Of a stretch of 32,843 nucleotides of DNA, positions 29,785 to 32,843 are shown in pieces. The position numbers and the translations under genes were made by a program. This DNA comes from Lentisphaeria bacterium (lineage in GTDB: Bacteria > Verrucomicrobiota > Lentisphaeria > JABSQK01 > CAJWLW01), in NCBI GenBank assembly GCA_030754995.1, contig JASLZG010000010.1, forward strand, positions 291 through 33,133, in the 5' to 3' direction. Every line of letters starts with the position of its first letter. The stretch's first letter is position 1. Under the pieces are notes generated by a model that was not told the DNA's origin, did not search any database, and saw only the letters and a list, made by a program, of their open reading frames with translations.

Positions 29785-30213
29785 ATGAAAACTTACCTGG
29801 CCAAAATCGACGAGGTCGAGCGCAAATGGTATGTGGTCGATGCGGAGGACAAGATTCTCGGTCGACTCGCCGTTGAGATTGCCACCATTCTGCGTGGCCG
29901 TCACAAGCCAACTTACACGCCGCACGTTGACACCGGTGACTTCGTCATCGTGATCAACGCCGACAAGGTGAAGCTGTCCGGCAACAAGGACCGCGACAAG
30001 AAGTACCAGTTTTATTCCGGCTACATGGGCGGGCAGTCGGAAAGGACGGCGGCTGATATCCGCCAGACGAAGCCGACATTCATGGTCGAGGCAGCGGTTC
30101 GCGGCATGATGCCCAAAAACACCCTGGCTCGTGGCCAGTGGAAAAAGCTGAAAGTTTACGCCGGAGCTGAGCATCCGCATGAGGCGCAGCAGCCGGCAAC
30201 ACTGGAACTGTAA
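29785..30213 (+). CDS. rplM: 50S ribosomal protein L13
   Basis: 142 residues from ATG 29785, the standard bacterial length; an upstream in-frame start at 29716 would add 23 residues not found in the family. The hallmark phrases are all there: [51 protein letters not shown] and [20 protein letters not shown] followed by [13 protein letters not shown]. It is a core 23S rRNA-binding protein needed early in 50S assembly. No strong Shine-Dalgarno is seen. rpsI follows after 47 bases, the near-universal bacterial pair. Confidence 0.98.
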   Translation: MKTYLAKIDEVERKWYVVDAEDKILGRLAVEIATILRGRHKPTYTPHVDTGDFVIVINADKVKLSGNKDRDKKYQFYSGYMGGQSERTAADIRQTKPTFMVEAAVRGMMPKNTLARGQWKKLKVYAGAEHPHEAQQPATLEL

Positions 30214-30260
30214 TATGACATCGCGGACCTTCAAGGGCCTGCGAATTTCCGGAGGAAGCA

Positions 30261-30647
30261 ATGGAGTTTACATGGGCAACAGGCCGTCGCAAATGCGGCG
30301 CGGCGCGGGTGCGCATTCGTGCCGGCAGCGGCCGTGTGACAGTCAACAAGCGTGATTTTGAAGCATACTTTCCGACCGAGGCCCTGCGTGGTTATATCCT
30401 GCAGCCGTTACAGGTGACCGGCGCCGAAGGCAAGTACGACATTGTCTGCACTGTCAAAGGCGGCGGCGACGTCGGTCAAGCCGGTGCCGTGCGGCATGGT
30501 TTGGCACGCGCCCTGGTCAAGACCGATCCCAGTTTGCGCGATGTCCTCAAGGAAAGCGGTATGCTCACCCGGGACAGTCGTGTCAAAGAGCGTAAGAAGC
30601 CCGGGCAGCCGGGGGCTCGCAAGCGCTTCCAGTTCTCCAAGCGATAA
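30261..30647 (+). CDS. rpsI: 30S ribosomal protein S9
   Basis: 128 residues with GGAGGA before the ATG. The family features are clear: N-terminal [14 protein letters not shown], the [17 protein letters not shown] segment, [20 protein letters not shown], and the basic tail [20 protein letters not shown] ending in SKR, which reaches the tRNA in the P site. It is the second gene of the rplM-rpsI operon and is followed by a strong terminator, so argC is probably transcribed separately or by read-through. Confidence 0.98.
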   Translation: MEFTWATGRRKCGAARVRIRAGSGRVTVNKRDFEAYFPTEALRGYILQPLQVTGAEGKYDIVCTVKGGGDVGQAGAVRHGLARALVKTDPSLRDVLKESGMLTRDSRVKERKKPGQPGARKRFQFSKR

Positions 30648-30674
30648 ACTGGAATTCGCTTTCAGCGTTTTGCT

Positions 30675-30710
30675 AAACCCCGATCTGCCCACCATGCAGA
30701 TCGGGGTTTT
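30675..30710 (+). terminator. Terminator after rpsI
   Basis: A perfect 14-bp stem, AAACCCCGATCTGC / GCAGATCGGGGTTT, with a 7-base loop; the T-tail is short and partly inside the stem (TTTTCTGTTT). It begins 28 bases after the rpsI stop. Confidence 0.88.
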
Positions 30711-30742
30711 CTGTTTCCAACCCGATACGACCCACTTTACCC

Positions 30743-31771
30743 ATGAAAAAGACACATATCGCCATTGTCGGCGCCGCCGGCTACACCGGTGAAGAACTGC
30801 TGCGTTTGCTCAGTCGCCATCCGCAGGTCGAGATTGCTGCCATTACCTCGCGCGCCAGTGCGGGCCGGCTCGTCGGTAGCGTCTTTCCAAGGCTTGCTGA
30901 TCTTGAGCTGCACTTTATCGAACCCGATATCGCCACCATTGCGGCCGCCGCGGATACGGCGTTTCTGGCGCTGCCGCACGGCACGGCTGCGGAGTTCGCG
31001 GCACCGCTGCTCGAGGCCGGGCTCAAGGTTATCGACATCAGCGCCGACTTTCGCCTGCGCAGCCACGACGACTACCGTGAGTACTACGGCGGCGACCATC
31101 CGGCCCCGGCGCTGCTCGGGACCTCTGTCTACGGGTTGCCGGAGAAGAACCGCGCCGCGCTGAAAGGGGCCCAGCTGATCGCCTGCCCGGGCTGCTATCC
31201 CACCAGCATCATCCTGCCGGTGTCGCCGTTGCTCAGCAGCGGCATCGCCAGTTCCGACGGCATCACCGTCTGCTCGATGAGCGGCGTCTCCGGTGCCGGG
31301 CGGAAGCCCTCCGTGCCGCTTCTTTTCGCGGAATGCAACGAGAGCGTGCGCCCGTACAACATCGTTCGGCACCGGCACCTGCCGGAGATCGAGCAGGAGC
31401 TGGCAGACGCCGCCCCGGCCGACAGTGTCACGCTCAATTTTATTCCGCACCTGGTGCCGGTGAACCGCGGCATCCACTCGACCATCGTCCTGGAGGCCGC
31501 CGGCGAGGTTGGCCCGGAGCGGGTCGGGCAGGTGCTGCGGGACGCCTATGATGGCGAACCCTTCGTCCGTGTCCTGCCCCACGGCAGCCTCGCCGACATC
31601 AAGAACGTGGCGCTGACCAATGTCTGCGAAATCGGCTTCGACCATGATCAACGGACCGACCGGATCATTGTCAGTTCGGCGATCGACAACCTCACCAAAG
31701 GCGCCGCCGGCCAGGCGGTGCAATGCATGAACGTTGCCCATGGCTACCCGGAAACAACAGGTTTGATCTGA
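30743..31771 (+). CDS. argC: N-acetyl-gamma-glutamyl-phosphate reductase
   Basis: 342 residues, typical for the enzyme that reduces N-acetylglutamyl phosphate to the semialdehyde with NADPH in arginine synthesis. The NADP-binding start IAIVGAAGYTGEELLRLL is clear. The catalytic Cys is Cys151 in IACPGCYPTS, and the active-site His lies in FIPHLVPVNRGIHSTI. The segments SADFRLRS and YGLPEKNR are standard ArgC phrases. It overlaps argJ in a TGATG junction, so translation is coupled. No clear Shine-Dalgarno before ATG 30743. Confidence 0.97.
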   Translation: MKKTHIAIVGAAGYTGEELLRLLSRHPQVEIAAITSRASAGRLVGSVFPRLADLELHFIEPDIATIAAAADTAFLALPHGTAAEFAAPLLEAGLKVIDISADFRLRSHDDYREYYGGDHPAPALLGTSVYGLPEKNRAALKGAQLIACPGCYPTSIILPVSPLLSSGIASSDGITVCSMSGVSGAGRKPSVPLLFAECNESVRPYNIVRHRHLPEIEQELADAAPADSVTLNFIPHLVPVNRGIHSTIVLEAAGEVGPERVGQVLRDAYDGEPFVRVLPHGSLADIKNVALTNVCEIGFDHDQRTDRIIVSSAIDNLTKGAAGQAVQCMNVAHGYPETTGLI

Positions 31772-32843
31772 TGACTCTGATTGCCAACGGCTCGGTCACC
31801 ACGCCGGCGGGTTACAGCGCCGCCGGCATCGCCTGCGGCATCAAGGCCAGCGGCAAACCCGACCTCGCCATCATCCTCAGTGACCGGCCGGCGACCGTTG
31901 CGGCGGCGTTCACCGCGAACCGGATTGCCGCAGCACCGGTGGGGCATGGTCGCGAACTGCTGGACCGTTGCGACACCATCCGCGCCGTCGTCGTTAACAG
32001 CGGCAACGCCAATGCCTGCACCGGGCAGCGGGGCCTCGACGACGCCGCCGCGATGGCTGGGCACGCGGCGGCGGCGCTGGGCCTGTCGCCGGACGAGATC
32101 CTGGTGTCGTCGACCGGCGTCATCGGTGAGCACCTGCCAATGGAGACGGTCTGTGCCGGTATTGATGCGGCGGCAGCGGCCTTGTCCGGCGACGGTGGGG
32201 CGGCGGCGGCACAGGCGATCCTGACCACCGACCTGGTGCCGAAAGCCGGCGCCGTACAGCTTGAATCAAATGGTGCCACCATTGCCATCGGGGGTATTGC
32301 CAAGGGCTCCGGCATGATCGGGCCGCAACTGGTGACGGCGAAGCCGCACGCCACCATGCTTGCCTACCTGACCACCGACGCTGCCGTCGAAGTCACTTTT
32401 CTGCGGGACTGCCTGGACCGCGCTGTTCGCGGTTCTTTCAACGCGATCACCGTCGACGGTGACACCAGCACGAACGACACCGTTGCGATCCTCGCAAACG
32501 GTGCCGCCGCCGGCGCCCCGATTGTCGAGGGTACAGCGGCGGCGGCCGCCTTCGAGGCTGCCGTGACAGAGATCTGCATTGAGTTGGCCAAAGCCATCGT
32601 CCGCGACGGCGAAGGTGCCACGCGACTGGTCGAGATCGCGGTCACCGGGGCGATGAACGACGACGAGGCGCGCCGGTGTGCCGGGGTCATTGCGAACTCC
32701 GCGCTTTGCAAGACCGCCTGGTTCGGCGGCGACCCGAACTGGGGCCGCATCGTGGCGGCGGCCGGGCGTGCCGGCGTCGAGCTGGAACCGGCGGCGGTGC
32801 AGTTGCGATTCGGTGGGCTGGTCGTGGTCGATGGCGGCGCCCC
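31771..32843 (+). CDS. argJ: Glutamate N-acetyltransferase / ornithine acetyltransferase (3' partial)
   Basis: ATG 31771 shares one base with the argC stop. The frame stays open to the end of the window (357 codons of about 390-410 expected), so only the C-terminal tail is missing. ArgJ marks: VNSGNANACTG (79-84 region), SSTGVIGEHLPM, and KGSGMIGPQL (Lys178). The autocleavage site is HATMLAYLTTDA, where Thr195 becomes the N-terminal nucleophile of the beta chain. Further marks are TVDGDTSTNDT and KTAWFGGDPNWGRI. The enzyme recycles the acetyl group from acetylornithine to glutamate. Whether it is also able to use acetyl-CoA cannot be told from these residues. Confidence 0.96.
   Translation, partial: MTLIANGSVTTPAGYSAAGIACGIKASGKPDLAIILSDRPATVAAAFTANRIAAAPVGHGRELLDRCDTIRAVVVNSGNANACTGQRGLDDAAAMAGHAAAALGLSPDEILVSSTGVIGEHLPMETVCAGIDAAAAALSGDGGAAAAQAILTTDLVPKAGAVQLESNGATIAIGGIAKGSGMIGPQLVTAKPHATMLAYLTTDAAVEVTFLRDCLDRAVRGSFNAITVDGDTSTNDTVAILANGAAAGAPIVEGTAAAAAFEAAVTEICIELAKAIVRDGEGATRLVEIAVTGAMNDDEARRCAGVIANSALCKTAWFGGDPNWGRIVAAAGRAGVELEPAAVQLRFGGLVVVDGGA

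Overview
The window is GC-rich and gene-dense, with no phage, insertion-sequence, CRISPR or tRNA signals. It reads as the chromosome of a Gram-negative bacterium from the Planctomycetes-Verrucomicrobia-Chlamydiae group, most likely Lentisphaerota. That placement is inference. It rests on a pseudopilin of the type these phyla carry in many copies, an O-antigen ligase and a heptosyltransferase (outer membrane), a eukaryotic-type kinase-fold protein, and several secreted proteins with no familiar family.

Left part (1-9.99 kb): two plus-strand genes encode a repetitive coiled-coil protein (cut by the left edge) and a single-pass membrane protein with a TPR-like domain. They converge on a three-gene minus-strand unit: a ~2035-residue membrane TPR protein, a small J-domain-like protein without HPD, and a tail-anchored kinase-fold protein that lacks both the VAIK lysine and the DFG aspartate. 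I regard this cluster as the best candidate for an undescribed system: a membrane-spanning scaffold with a cytoplasmic pseudokinase and a J-like adaptor.

Middle (10-21.9 kb): an inositol-monophosphatase-family phosphatase and a LarA-type racemase form an operon. A minus-strand pair follows, a secreted protein and a regulator with two HTH domains split over three reading frames. Then come an ECF sigma factor and its zinc-finger anti-sigma factor, whose C-terminus resembles the YfbK/DUF3520 tail, a sugar-isomerase-like TIM barrel, a family 2 glycosyltransferase, a small secreted protein, and a secreted parallel beta-helix protein with its own promoter and a clear terminator.

Right part (22-32.8 kb): an O-antigen-ligase/TPR protein ends in a domain that looks like a transglutaminase without its catalytic cysteine. 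Next is a type II/IV pseudopilin gene with a terminator, a long leader and a candidate sigma-54 promoter, then a PilR/NtrC-type sigma-54 activator, a PilS-like histidine kinase and a family 9 glycosyltransferase. The sequence suggests a local circuit in which the kinase/activator pair drives the pseudopilin gene. The window closes with housekeeping genes: rplM-rpsI with promoter and terminator, then argC and argJ (cut by the right edge).
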